A stretch of 21,953 bases of DNA from JABWBP01 sp964522165 (GTDB lineage: Bacteria; Calditrichota; Calditrichia; RBG-13-44-9; J075). The position numbers were made by a program, and so were the translations under genes. How positions within the stretch are numbered: the first letter of the stretch is position 1; each line of letters starts with the position of its first letter. Shown here piece by piece: positions 1-8,620 of this stretch. Below the pieces are notes generated by a model. The model ran no database searches, had not been told where the DNA came from, and was given only the letters and a program-made list of their open reading frames with translations. The DNA lies in contig CAZFVV010000083.1 in assembly GCA_964522165.1 (NCBI GenBank), positions 1-21,953 of the forward strand, written 5' to 3'.

Positions 1-1010
1 GTGGTTTGGCCGTCCATATCTTCCGGTCCGTAATCCGGTTCGCCATTCGTGAATCCGTCGCGGTAGCCCACGGAGCTGCTGATAATATCCGCGCCCAAGC
101 TGTCCGCCCACTCCGCCCCGGCCACCCAGTGATCCTCTTCGATATGGCGCTCCCAATCCACGTTTTCGGTTTTCGCCAGCAAAAAGGAGGCGCCGTACGC
201 GGGGCCGATCAACTGCCCCGGCTGGTACCCCGCGATGGTCGAAAGGGTATAGGTGCCGTGGTCGTCGTTGCCCATCTGGCCGGGCTGGTCGGACACAATG
301 CTGTCGCCATTCACAAAATCCCGGGTTGCCAGAACATGAAGGTGATCGAGCGCCTCGTGGCCCAGGTTGTTGAACCCGCTGTCCAACATCCCGATGATGA
401 CTCCCTGGCCGCTGTAGCCGGCGTCGTGCAGCGGGGGGACGTTGATCTGGCTATTTTGGGTGTAGGATTCACCGTAATCCAGGGCGGTAGGTTTGGCGTA
501 GTTCATTTTATTCGATGAAGCGGTTCCCCCGGATTCTGCGGGCATTTCGAGGGGGGGCAGGAGCAGGGTTCGCCGGTACACCAGGTCGATTTTTTCTACA
601 AAGGGGAACGCGGCGAGGTCTTTTAGCGCCGCAGAGCCGGCCTCCACCGAGACGGCGTTCAGCCAGCGGGATTTATGGCGAATGCGCTGCACCCGGGCGG
701 CGACTTCTCCCAGGTAGGCAGCATTTACCGAGAGATCATATTTATCCACCAGGTTCCCTGCGCCCCGGGAGTGCAGCCGCCGCCGGTAAGCGTTGGGGGT
801 GAGGGAGGCTTCCACTCTGGTCAGGTGCCGGGAAAGGGAGGATCCTTTATCTGTGAAAAAAATCCAGGCGGCGACTTCCGCCCCGGGGGAATTTTCCTCT
901 AAAGCTATTTGAAGTTTCCGGCTGAGCTTACTTTCAGCCTGGCCGAAGAGCAATCCACTGAAAAGGGCAACAGCGAGAAACGCTATCATCAGAGCAAAAA
1001 GGCGATGCAT
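1..1010 (-). CDS. Secreted subtilisin-like serine protease (S8), C-terminal part outside window
   Basis: The reading frame starts at the ATG at 1010, with AGGGAG about 9 nt upstream, and stays open to the window edge, giving about 336 residues of a longer protein. Residues 1-24 form a signal peptide (MHR, hydrophobic stretch, then FGQA). A prodomain-like region of about 150 residues follows. The S8 domain then begins, with the catalytic Asp in GMLDSG (Asp210) and the catalytic His in DDHGT (His251). The catalytic Ser would lie outside the window. ADIISSSVGY near residue 310 is the usual subtilase strand after the His motif. It is probably exported and degrades protein outside the cytoplasm. 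It is a different protein from the second S8 protease at 14032-16380. Family call is firm; substrate unknown. Confidence 0.9.
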   Translation of the reverse strand, partial: MHRLFALMIAFLAVALFSGLLFGQAESKLSRKLQIALEENSPGAEVAAWIFFTDKGSSLSRHLTRVEASLTPNAYRRRLHSRGAGNLVDKYDLSVNAAYLGEVAARVQRIRHKSRWLNAVSVEAGSAALKDLAAFPFVEKIDLVYRRTLLLPPLEMPAESGGTASSNKMNYAKPTALDYGESYTQNSQINVPPLHDAGYSGQGVIIGMLDSGFNNLGHEALDHLHVLATRDFVNGDSIVSDQPGQMGNDDHGTYTLSTIAGYQPGQLIGPAYGASFLLAKTENVDWERHIEEDHWVAGAEWADSLGADIISSSVGYRDGFTNGEPDYGPEDMDGQT

Positions 1011-1101
1011 GGTCTTAACTCCCTGGTTTCGTGCGCGCACCCGGTTCATCGGGAATGTTTCTGGTATGCCCCGGCGCGCGGTTCTGTTCCCCGGTACAAA
1101 C

Positions 1102-1140
1102 AAAAACCCGCCCGGCCGGGAGAACGATGGCAGGCGGGTT
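1102..1140 (-). terminator. Rho-independent terminator of the lysozyme gene
   Basis: Read on the minus strand, AACCCGCC pairs with GGCGGGTT around a loop of about 20 nt and runs into a T tract. It lies 24 nt after the lysozyme stop codon, so the lysozyme and the S8 protease to its left are probably separate transcripts. Confidence 0.75.
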
Positions 1141-1164
1141 GGAGATTTTGATTACGTATGTTTT

Positions 1165-1683
1165 CTATGGTCTCCCGGTAGAATCGTCGTTGGAACCGCC
1201 GCCGTACACTTTATCGCTGCTGTTTTCAAAGGAAGTGTTGTTGCGCATCATATTGGCCAGGCGGATCGCCCTTCCCTTTACCTGGCCGGCCCAGGTGGAG
1301 TTGATCATCTCGTCCGCGGCGCGTTTGTAATCCCGCCGCTCCAGCGCCGCCAGCATATATTGAAACCTGAGCAGCCCGTTGATTCCCAAATTGAAGGCCA
1401 TATCTAACAGCACATGCTGGCGGGGTTCGGATTCGCGTTTATAGGCGGAAATATTGTTTTGCACGTCGCGGATTACCCGGTCAATATCAAAATCCAGGAT
1501 TTTCATGGCCTCCGCTTCAGTAATTCCCTGCGGCCCGACGGTGCGGTTCAAAATTTTCTCCACCGGGTACGCTCCCATGTTGTGCCCCACCCCGATGGTC
1601 AAAATCCCCCGGGAATCGCGGTAGGGCTTCAGGCGCAAACCTTCGTGGTGGATCAACTGCTGGCGGAGTTTGGTTCGGTTCAT
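1165..1683 (-). CDS. T4-type lysozyme, glycoside hydrolase family 24
   Basis: This 172-residue protein hydrolyses the MurNAc-GlcNAc bond of peptidoglycan if active. The T4-lysozyme catalytic triad is visible as Glu14 (HHEGLRLKPY), Asp23 (YRDSRG) and Thr29 (LTIGVGH). The C-terminal lobe has DMAFNLG and the W-x-x-Q-x-x-x-RA-x-R pattern typical of GH24. Length is close to the 164 residues of the phage T4 enzyme, with a short polar tail. There is no signal peptide, as in holin- or SAR-independent phage endolysins. The ATG at 1683 has AGGAG 8 nt upstream. No holin, spanin or structural phage gene lies beside it, so it is either a relic endolysin or a domesticated enzyme. Family call is firm. Confidence 0.9.
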   Translation of the reverse strand: MNRTKLRQQLIHHEGLRLKPYRDSRGILTIGVGHNMGAYPVEKILNRTVGPQGITEAEAMKILDFDIDRVIRDVQNNISAYKRESEPRQHVLLDMAFNLGINGLLRFQYMLAALERRDYKRAADEMINSTWAGQVKGRAIRLANMMRNNTSFENSSDKVYGGGSNDDSTGRP

Positions 1684-1718
1684 GGGGGTTTCTCCTGAAC
1701 TTAATATGAACGCATAGG

Positions 1719-1724
1719 ATTATA
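1719..1724 (-). promoter_or_regulatory. Possible -10 element for the lysozyme gene
   Basis: The minus strand reads TATAAT 35 nt upstream of the lysozyme ATG, in an AT-rich stretch. I see no convincing -35 box at 16-18 nt spacing, so this is only suggestive. Confidence 0.35.
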
Positions 1725-1820
1725 CATAAATTTATGGTTTGCTTCATTAAACGCTCTTTTTCCCGGCCAAACAGTTAACACCGGGCGCCAGAGTGGCTGA
1801 GGATTATTCAGGCTATATCT

Positions 1821-2291
1821 CTAAAATTTCCAGCCCTCTTTTTCCATAAACCCTTCAACATTTGTCCAGTCGATGCCAAAATGTTCGCAGATGTTTGGAA
1901 TTTTTGCTGCGGTGGGTGTCCTGGTTTCTTCTGTAACTACACAGCCATGTTTTACTTTTGCAGATGCAATAATGAACGGATCTGCTACTGGGGTTCCTTT
2001 AAGTCTTTGCCTTTGGATAACAAGGTATTGAAAATGGGGAATCAAAAATATTTTGCCAACAAACATCATTTCTTCCTGGGTTGGTATCAAAAAGATTTTT
2101 CTGTTCGATTTAATCCAATCTAAAAGAAAGGGTCTATTTCCTCCAGCATTCAATTCATTAAACACTTCTCTTACAGAAATCAATCTTTTCTCATCAACCA
2201 GAGCGTTGATATTGTCCCAGATAGTTGGAAACCTGTGCGGGAAATAATGGCCGAATACCCTGAAACTACTGGTATCAAAGACATAAACCAT
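1821..2291 (-). CDS. PIN-domain protein, DUF4411 type (putative toxin ribonuclease)
   Basis: This 156-residue protein matches the DUF4411 branch of PIN-like nucleases. The acidic metal-binding residues expected for a PIN fold are visible: Asp6 in the N-terminal FDTSSF strand, Glu46 in VFNEL, Asp104 in ADPFIIASA and Glu121/122 in VVTEET. PIN toxins cut RNA when freed from their antitoxin. Its ATG shares one base with the stop codon of the upstream HTH-ImmA gene (TGATG), so the two are translationally coupled. The gene is AT-richer than its neighbours; the 60 bases at 2041-2100 are only 28% G+C. Toxin activity is inferred from family and pairing, not shown. Confidence 0.8.
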   Translation of the reverse strand: MVYVFDTSSFRVFGHYFPHRFPTIWDNINALVDEKRLISVREVFNELNAGGNRPFLLDWIKSNRKIFLIPTQEEMMFVGKIFLIPHFQYLVIQRQRLKGTPVADPFIIASAKVKHGCVVTEETRTPTAAKIPNICEHFGIDWTNVEGFMEKEGWKF

Positions 2292-3460
2292 CAGGACAAT
2301 GCCTTTCCCAATAGAAACTGTTCAAGATTCGGAATATTCTGCACTTTCATGTTTAGATAATCTGCCACTTGTTCGAGGCTGCATTGCCCTTGATAATACT
2401 TCCTAAATACCAATTTTAAATAGTTCTCCCCTAAATAGGCGGCCTGGGTTGCGTAATAGTCGCCTCCGCCTTTTTTTCGGTCTTTAAATTCCTCATATTC
2501 TCTTATCCATTTTTTTGCTTTCATTTCATAATCAATTTTTGAAATCAAACTTCTGTCAAGAAGTTTTCGCAAGATTACTTCCCGACTGACCTTATATCTT
2601 GAAGCAAGGTCTGTGATGAACTGATCATCGAAAATGTTTCTTTCCAAATTTCGATCAAAATCTTTTGATGGAACAAGGAATTCCGCAGCAAACTGGTTAC
2701 AGAATATCTCGATTTCTCTGGCCTCCCCTTTAAGCGCGTTGATATAGCTTGTATCTGATTTCGTAATTCCGTTGGTTTGTAGAAGAATGTGTGCTAATTC
2801 GTGGAAAATCGAAAAAATTTGGCGGGCCTTAGAAGTGCTGTTGTTCAAATAAATAAGTGGAAACTCTTCATCAATTAAGCAGAAACCCGAAATATCTGCT
2901 TGCTTAAAAGAACGTTTAAAAATAAATATCCCCTTCTCTTCAATGCTATCTCTCCAGGCTTTGAGAGCAATATCATGGTTTTTCCAGGCGATTTGATCCT
3001 CAAGATTTATGGCTAAATATTCTCTAACCTGTTCAGTCGTACTTATTAAATCATCCCGGAAACTTATAGGTATTTCTCGATAGATTTTTCGTTCGGCAGG
3101 GTTTTTTCCATCATTTAATTCTCTCAGAGACAATTGCATTGCTTTTGCTTGGCGTAAAGCATAAAGAGTATCTGACGAGAGGTTTTCAATTTCAAAATCC
3201 GGTAAAGTTCTGAATTCTTTTTTCTCATCCGATTCTTCAGGAGGAGCCGGAAAGAAAAAAAGAGCAATGGGACGTTTATATAACTGGTAGGCCAGCTTTT
3301 CTAACTGAATGAAGGTAGGAGCATTGTTACCAGATTCCCAGCCTTGAATGGTTTCAATATCTTTCTTGAACGCATTAGCCACCTCTTCAAGAGAAAATCC
3401 GGCCCGTTCCCTTGCCCATTTCAAGATTTTCGGATTTATGCCTGCAACAAACTCAGCCAT
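2291..3460 (-). CDS. XRE-family HTH plus ImmA/IrrE metallopeptidase (putative antitoxin/regulator)
   Basis: This 389-residue protein has an N-terminal XRE helix-turn-helix (about residues 10-65: ILKWARERAGFSLEEVA, then IQGWESG) and a central ImmA/IrrE zinc peptidase domain. The zinc motif is HELAH at 220-224. A third ligand, Glu251 in EIFCNQFAAEFLVP, sits 31 residues after the first His, as in IrrE. This COG2856 architecture is commonly encoded with DUF4411 proteins and is thought to bind DNA and control its partner. The ATG at 3460 has AGAGG about 9 nt upstream, and the stop overlaps the toxin start. Base composition is AT-rich like the toxin, so the pair was probably acquired together. All peptidase residues are intact, so cleavage-based regulation is possible. 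Confidence 0.88.
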   Translation of the reverse strand: MAEFVAGINPKILKWARERAGFSLEEVANAFKKDIETIQGWESGNNAPTFIQLEKLAYQLYKRPIALFFFPAPPEESDEKKEFRTLPDFEIENLSSDTLYALRQAKAMQLSLRELNDGKNPAERKIYREIPISFRDDLISTTEQVREYLAINLEDQIAWKNHDIALKAWRDSIEEKGIFIFKRSFKQADISGFCLIDEEFPLIYLNNSTSKARQIFSIFHELAHILLQTNGITKSDTSYINALKGEAREIEIFCNQFAAEFLVPSKDFDRNLERNIFDDQFITDLASRYKVSREVILRKLLDRSLISKIDYEMKAKKWIREYEEFKDRKKGGGDYYATQAAYLGENYLKLVFRKYYQGQCSLEQVADYLNMKVQNIPNLEQFLLGKALS

Positions 3461-3590
3461 TACGCTTTACCTCTTCTTGCTGGGAAATTGGTCAGAATAA
3501 AAAATGATGCTCCAAAATGTTAGTTTCAGGCTCGACGGCCCTAAATTACATAAAACCATTCCGAAACCAAAATTAAAAAATTGTCTGCTG

Positions 3591-5810
3591 CTACAAATTC
3601 TCCTCAAAATACCTCGCCATCAGGGAATACAAGTGCCGCGAGGCGTTCCCCCCGCTGATTCCGTGGTTGCGGTTGGGGTAGAGCATCAAATCGAATTGCT
3701 TGTTGGCGGCGATGAGTTTCTCCACCAATTGGCTGGTATTCTGCGGATGCACGTTGTCGTCCCCGCCGCCGTGGATCAATAACAGCCTGCCTTTCAACAA
3801 ATCGGCGTAGTTGAGCACGTCCGCGGCTTCGTAACCTTCGCGGTTATCGCTCAGCAAGCCCATGTAGCGCTCGGTCCAGATGGTATCGTAGTTGCGAAAA
3901 TCCGTTACCGAAGCAACTGCGACGCCGGCGGCGAAGTACTCCGCCCCCCGGGTCAGCATCATGCAAGTTAAGTACCCGCCGCCGCTCCAGCCCCAAAAAC
4001 CGATCCGCGAGGCGTCCACGTAGGGCAAACCGGCCAGGTATTTCGCCCCTTCGATCTGATCCTCCACCGCCCATTTGGAAATATCCCCGTAGGCTAAGTT
4101 CTTGAACGCCTTTCCCCGTCCCCCGGTGCCGCGGTTATCCAGGGAGAAGATGATGTAGCCGTTGTCGGTCATAAACTGGTGCCAGAGGGTGCGCTGCAGG
4201 CTGTGGAAGGCTTCCCCGCCGGCCCACTGGTTAGTGACGGTCTGGGAGCCGGGGCCGCCGTAGCCGTAAACGATCACGGGGTATTTCTTGGCGGGATCGA
4301 AATCCGCCGGTTTCATCATCCAGGCGTTGAGCTGCATCCCGTCGGAGGCGGTTACGGTAAGAAATTCGGGATAAACCATATCGTATTCCGCCAGCGCCTC
4401 AATGCGGTTCTCCTCTAATACGCGCACCGGGCTGCCGTCGCTTTTGCGCAGGCTGATTTGGGTCGAGGTGCGTGCGTCGGAGGAAAATGCCACGTAATGG
4501 CTAAAATCCGGGGAAAAGTCGGCGCGGTGCCAGGTGAGGGGAGCGGGAGAAATCCGCTGCAAGCCCTGCCCCGCCAGGGTTGCCCGGTAAATATGCTGCT
4601 CGATGGGAGAGCCTTTGCGCCCGTAAAAATATACCCACCCGCCCTGCTCATCCACGCCGATCACGGAGCCTGCCTCCCAATCCCCATGGGTTAGCTGGGC
4701 GATTTCCCGCCCGCTGTAATCGGAGAGGTAGATGTGGCGATAACCGCTTTTTTCCGAGGTCCAGACAAAGCGTTCGCTTTGCTTCAGGTAGATAAAATCG
4801 TTGCCCACGCTCACCCAGGCCGGGTCGGCGTCGGTGAGGATGACCCGGCTGCCGCCGGAATCCGCATCAGCGAGCAGCAATTCTAACTGATTCTGCTTGC
4901 GATTCAGGCGCTGGATCGCCAGGGTGCGGGAAGAGTTGGTCCAATCGATGCGGGGAATGTAAATGTCGTCGTTCTCTCCAATATCCACCCACGCGGTTTT
5001 GCCGGTGGTAATGTCCACCACCCCGATCTTTACGATGGCGTTCTGCTCTCCCACCTTGGGATATTTCAGGGGGATCGGCCGGCTGTATCGGGGCAGTTCA
5101 TCTAACAGGTAAAACGTTTTCACCCGCGCCTGGTCGGTGCGCCAGAAGGCGATTTTCTGCCCGTCCGGCGACCAGCGATAGGCGTCGGCGCGGCCAAATT
5201 CCTCTTCATAAACCCAGTCGAACACCCCGTTGAGGATATCTTCGGAGCCGTCGAAGGTCAACTGGCGGGATTCCCCGTTTTCCACCTCAGCGACATAGAG
5301 ATTATTGTTCTTCACGTAGGCGACCCATTTGCCCTCAGGCGAAAGCGCTGCGTTTTGCAGTTCCGGGTCGTTCTTCGCCAGGGCGATGAGTTTTTTCGTT
5401 TTCATATTATACAAATAACGCGGGGCGGTAAAGGAGCGCCGCCAGATTTTTTTCTTCTTCCCGGTAAGCAGTAAAAAATTCTGCATCCCGGTGGCCTGGT
5501 AGTCGCTGATTTCTACTGCGGCGCCCTGGTATTGCAATTCCCCGCTCTTGAGCACCAGGGTTTCCCGGCCGGTTTTCACTTGATGGCGGTAGATGTCCGT
5601 CGCCCCGTTTTCTTCGCTTTTGCGGGTGAAGGTAAACGCGGAGCCGTCCGGCAGCCATTGGAGATCCTCGATGGTTTTTCCCCGGAACTTGTCGGAAACA
5701 AAAATGTCATCCAGGGTGAGCTTTTGCCTGGGTTGGGCGTGCATGGTATGGATACCTCCCGGGATAAGGGTGAGGATAAAAAATCCCCCGGCAAGAAGAT
5801 TTATCTTCAT
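3591..5810 (-). CDS. Dipeptidyl peptidase IV, S9B family, secreted
   Basis: The 739-residue product removes N-terminal dipeptides, usually after Pro or Ala. Residues 1-25 are a signal peptide ending near HAQ. An eight-bladed propeller region follows. It carries the diagnostic DWVYEEEF at 198-205, whose Glu pair anchors the substrate amino terminus in DPP4. The C-terminal alpha/beta-hydrolase domain shows the full triad: Ser609 in GWSGGGY, Asp684 in GGGDDNVHPQ and His716 in NRNHGI. Spacing between triad residues is close to human DPP4. Length is normal for bacterial enzymes. The ATG at 5810 has a modest AAGGGA upstream. It probably works in the periplasm with the secreted S8 proteases. Function is confident. 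Confidence 0.93.
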   Translation of the reverse strand: MKINLLAGGFFILTLIPGGIHTMHAQPRQKLTLDDIFVSDKFRGKTIEDLQWLPDGSAFTFTRKSEENGATDIYRHQVKTGRETLVLKSGELQYQGAAVEISDYQATGMQNFLLLTGKKKKIWRRSFTAPRYLYNMKTKKLIALAKNDPELQNAALSPEGKWVAYVKNNNLYVAEVENGESRQLTFDGSEDILNGVFDWVYEEEFGRADAYRWSPDGQKIAFWRTDQARVKTFYLLDELPRYSRPIPLKYPKVGEQNAIVKIGVVDITTGKTAWVDIGENDDIYIPRIDWTNSSRTLAIQRLNRKQNQLELLLADADSGGSRVILTDADPAWVSVGNDFIYLKQSERFVWTSEKSGYRHIYLSDYSGREIAQLTHGDWEAGSVIGVDEQGGWVYFYGRKGSPIEQHIYRATLAGQGLQRISPAPLTWHRADFSPDFSHYVAFSSDARTSTQISLRKSDGSPVRVLEENRIEALAEYDMVYPEFLTVTASDGMQLNAWMMKPADFDPAKKYPVIVYGYGGPGSQTVTNQWAGGEAFHSLQRTLWHQFMTDNGYIIFSLDNRGTGGRGKAFKNLAYGDISKWAVEDQIEGAKYLAGLPYVDASRIGFWGWSGGGYLTCMMLTRGAEYFAAGVAVASVTDFRNYDTIWTERYMGLLSDNREGYEAADVLNYADLLKGRLLLIHGGGDDNVHPQNTSQLVEKLIAANKQFDLMLYPNRNHGISGGNASRHLYSLMARYFEENL

Positions 5811-5843
5811 GGAATTCCCTTTGTTAAGGATTTGGTTTCAACC

Positions 5844-6052
5844 GCGCCAGACGCATGTTAATTTGCACGCTAAAGCGTGGTGATCTTAGCTTGACAATGT
5901 CACATTTAACCGCAGAGGCCGCAAAGAACGCTGAGAAATATAGTTTTTTTTATAAATATCTCTCTGCGAACTCCGCGTTCTCTGCGGTAAAACCTGAAAT
6001 GTGACATTGTCGAATTAGATAGCCATGCTTCAGCATGCAATTTGACAGGCGC
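5844..6052 (+). repeat. Large imperfect palindromic intergenic element (about 209 bp)
   Basis: The outer ends GCGCC and GGCGC pair. Inside them, each half carries its own small hairpin (GCACGCTAAAGCGTG on the left, GCATGCTGAAGCATG on the inverted right). GACAATGTCACATTT at 5893-5907 is then matched exactly in inverted form at 5997-6011, followed by ACCGCAGAG/AACGC-type arms toward an AT-rich centre near 5941-5960. It occupies almost the whole space between the DPP4 and phosphatase genes. It contains no open reading frame, so it looks like a non-autonomous palindromic repeat of the MITE/REP kind. No obvious target-site duplication is visible. Confidence 0.75.
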
Positions 6053-6077
6053 CCAACTGCGCTTCCCGGCGCCGGGT

Positions 6078-7148
6078 TTACAAACAGCGGATCACCAGGA
6101 AAGTCTGGTCATCGGTCTGGGGGCCATGGCGGTTGATCTCCGCCAGGGCGGTTTCGAATAATTGCTGCTGCGGAAGAGCGCGGTTTTCCAGCAAGAGCTT
6201 TTCCAACCGTTCCAGCCCGAATTCGCGGTCTTTGGCGTCAACCGTTTCGATGAGGCCGTCGGTGAACAGCGCGAACCAGTCGCCCGGTGAATAGGATATT
6301 TGCCGGCTGCTGAATTCATAATCCGGTTTTACGGAGAGGGGAATTTGCGAAATACGCAAACGTTCCAGGGAAGCGCTTTCCGCCCGGTAGTGCAGGATGG
6401 GCAGGTGGCCGGCCAGGGAAAATTCCGCGGTTTTCGATTCGCTAAAGCGAATGCAGGCGCAGGTGAGGAACATGGTTTTTTTCTTGAGGCGGTAAAGGGA
6501 ACGGTTGGCGCGGTTGAGGATTTCCGGCAGGGGCAGGTTCTGCTGCAGGTGGGCGTGCATGGCGCTTTTGAACATGCCCATCAGCAGGCCGGCGGCGACG
6601 CCGTGCCCGGAGACGTCGGCAATGTAGGCGGTGAGCAGGCTTTCGCCGCGGTACAGGTCCACCAAATCTCCCCCCACCTCTTCCGCGGGCAGGGTGCGGC
6701 CGTAGATTTCGAAGCGTTTATCTTCCCGGAAATGAATCGCCGGGGCCAGCACTTCGTGCATCTCCCGGGCCAGGTTCATCTCGGTTCGAAGAATAATCTG
6801 TTTCCGGCCCTCCCGGGAGATGAAGATGATAAAAAACACGTAGCCGAGGATCATAAAGAACATAATCCCCAGCCCATCCAGCACCAGGCGGGACTTCAAG
6901 GCCGGTTCATCGGGCATAGTTCCTTCCGGCTGGGAAAGGAATATTGTAAAGCCGATCTGGAAGAGCAGCACCAGGGGGAAGATTTTCAGATTCCGGGTGA
7001 AGGAGTGCACGTATCCGATGGCGGTCAGCCCGGCAAAGAGGACGTTCCCCAGCAGTTTGCCGGCGGGCAGCCGGCCGGCGTTGAGAATATCCACAATAAA
7101 CCCGATGTTAGAAAAGGTAAAAAAGATCGCCGCCAGGACGATGGCGTA
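6078..7148 (-). CDS. Membrane-bound SpoIIE/RsbU-type PP2C phosphatase, 5' end lost in assembly gap
   Basis: About 357 C-terminal residues are present. Three to four hydrophobic segments come first (starting YAIVLAAIFF, then LLGNVLFAGL, FPLVLLFQIG and IMFFMILGYVFFIIF). A linker (RTEMNLAREMHEVLAP) leads to a PPM/SpoIIE phosphatase domain. Its acidic metal sites are visible in VGGDLVDLY, ADVSGHGVAAG, FTDGLIE and QTDDQT. Such proteins dephosphorylate anti-sigma-factor antagonists in partner-switching stress pathways. No anti-sigma or antagonist gene is in the window. The N-terminus lies in the 100-N gap, and the frame joins the methyltransferase frame only through the Ns, so these are two genes. 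Domain call firm; partner unknown. Confidence 0.88.
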   Translation of the reverse strand, partial: YAIVLAAIFFTFSNIGFIVDILNAGRLPAGKLLGNVLFAGLTAIGYVHSFTRNLKIFPLVLLFQIGFTIFLSQPEGTMPDEPALKSRLVLDGLGIMFFMILGYVFFIIFISREGRKQIILRTEMNLAREMHEVLAPAIHFREDKRFEIYGRTLPAEEVGGDLVDLYRGESLLTAYIADVSGHGVAAGLLMGMFKSAMHAHLQQNLPLPEILNRANRSLYRLKKKTMFLTCACIRFSESKTAEFSLAGHLPILHYRAESASLERLRISQIPLSVKPDYEFSSRQISYSPGDWFALFTDGLIETVDAKDREFGLERLEKLLLENRALPQQQLFETALAEINRHGPQTDDQTFLVIRCL

Positions 7149-7248
7149 NNNNNNNNNNNNNNNNNNNNNNNNNNNNNNNNNNNNNNNNNNNNNNNNNNNN
7201 NNNNNNNNNNNNNNNNNNNNNNNNNNNNNNNNNNNNNNNNNNNNNNNN
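7149..7248. other. Assembly gap of exactly 100 N
   Basis: One hundred consecutive N, the conventional placeholder for a scaffold join of unknown length. The missing stretch should hold the last codons of the methyltransferase, an intergenic region, and the start and first membrane segments of the phosphatase. Confidence 0.98.
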
Positions 7249-8561
7249 AGCACAATCCGGTTGCTGTTGGTTCCTTTGCGATTGTTTTGAACCCCCCAGA
7301 TGTTGGCGGTTTTGGTGAATTGCTGTTCGTTGATCAGGATTGCCCGGCAGCGGAAGCCGGCTTGCAAGCCCAGGGGAACCACGTGTTCATCCAGGCGGAT
7401 TTGGCCGTCGCGCACCTCGCCCACTTCAAAAGCCACCCAGCCGCCCGGGCGGGTAATCCGGAACAACTCTGCAAAAACCGCTCCCATTACCCCGCGCCAG
7501 CTCTCCAATGTCGCGGCCATGGTGATGCGCTCCCCCACCGCGCCCGCGTCGATGCCGTTGAACCAGCAGCGCAGCCAGTTATCCGCGGCGTACTGCACCA
7601 CGTTCAGAAACGGCGGGGAGGTAACGGTGAGCTGCACGGCGCCGTCGGGAATTTGCGGGGTGCGGCGGGCGTCTTCGCACAGGAAAAGGGCGTTTTCCCC
7701 GGCGCGTTTCAGGGCTTCGATTTGCGGCGCGGTAAGATTGGAGAGCAGTTGGCGGGTTTTTTTGAGGATCAGCTTGCGAGTATCCCGGTATTCCGGCGTT
7801 TGATTCCGCTTGGCGTTGATTTTGCGCTGCTGCGCGGCGGAAACCGCCTGGTTGGGGGGAAGGGTGTACACCGAAAAGAAACCGGGAGAATGCCCGGTGA
7901 GGCGGTTGGTGGCTGCCATGCGAATCCAGGCGTCGAGAGTATCCTCTTCGCCGTTTTGTTTGCGCGCGCGCAGATATTCCCGCAGGGAAACGATCTCCGC
8001 TTCCGTTTCGGGATGGTAGAACATGGAGAGGTCGATGCCGGCGCGGGCGGTTTTGTGAATGGGAATTTCGGAAAGCCGCCCGGCTAAGCGGCTCATGTCC
8101 GGGGCAAAAAAACGCGGAAAAGTAAGAATTTCGCCGAGGGGATTGACGTCGTTGGAGATCACCCTGCGGCCGGACAAGCCTGCTTCGATGGCGGTAGTGC
8201 CCCGCCCGGCGAAGGGATCGTACACCGTATCGCCCGGCCGGGTGAACAAATTGATGAAAAACCGGGGAAGCTGGGGTTTGAAGCAGGCGCGGTAGGAAAT
8301 TTCGTGAAGGGAAGCGGCCTGGCGCTGCCGGGCGGTCCAAAATTCGGCAATATATTTGGGGTAGATAATGTCCTCGATTCGTTCCTGCTCGATTCGGGCG
8401 GCAGGGGGCATTTGCTCGACCGGGAGGAGCGCAGGGAAGTCGCCTTCCGCGGGGGAAGTGGGAATCCATGGCTTTGCCAAAGGATGCCGGGCAGAAGCAT
8501 CGGGAGATTGTTCAACGGGAGTTGAATCTTTCAAATATGAGAAGAGATCGTATGGCGGCAA
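7249..8561 (-). CDS. DNA methyltransferase (N4-cytosine/N6-adenine, TSPPF type), 3' end lost in gap
   Basis: About 437 residues of a site-specific DNA methylase. The S-adenosylmethionine motif DPFAGRGTT is at 115-123, followed by SNDVNPL at 136-142. The catalytic motif TSPPF is at 314-318. The sequence just before the gap (NNRKGTNSNRIV) is the usual extreme C-terminus of this family, so only a few residues are missing. The first base-flipping/SAM motif precedes the catalytic motif, with nearly 190 residues between, rich in charged helices and probably including target recognition. The start is TTG at 8561, with AGGGA 9 nt upstream. No restriction endonuclease gene is adjacent, so it may act alone or in a regulatory role. 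N4 versus N6 specificity is not decided. Confidence 0.85.
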
Positions 8562-8620
8562 ATTTCTTGTTCCCTTCTTTGGTGGTCCTGTGATCGCAGG
8601 AGCGCGCCGGGTACGCGGGT

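Noticed and set aside
515..1010. Possible frameshifts in the N-terminal half of the left S8 protease
   Set aside because: Careful counting of the C runs (seven near 551, five near 795) shows one continuous frame from 1010 to the window edge.
6300..8087. Long plus-strand frame spanning the N gap
   Set aside because: It is the reverse-strand shadow of the methyltransferase and phosphatase, both of which have clear motifs on the minus strand, and it runs through the Ns.
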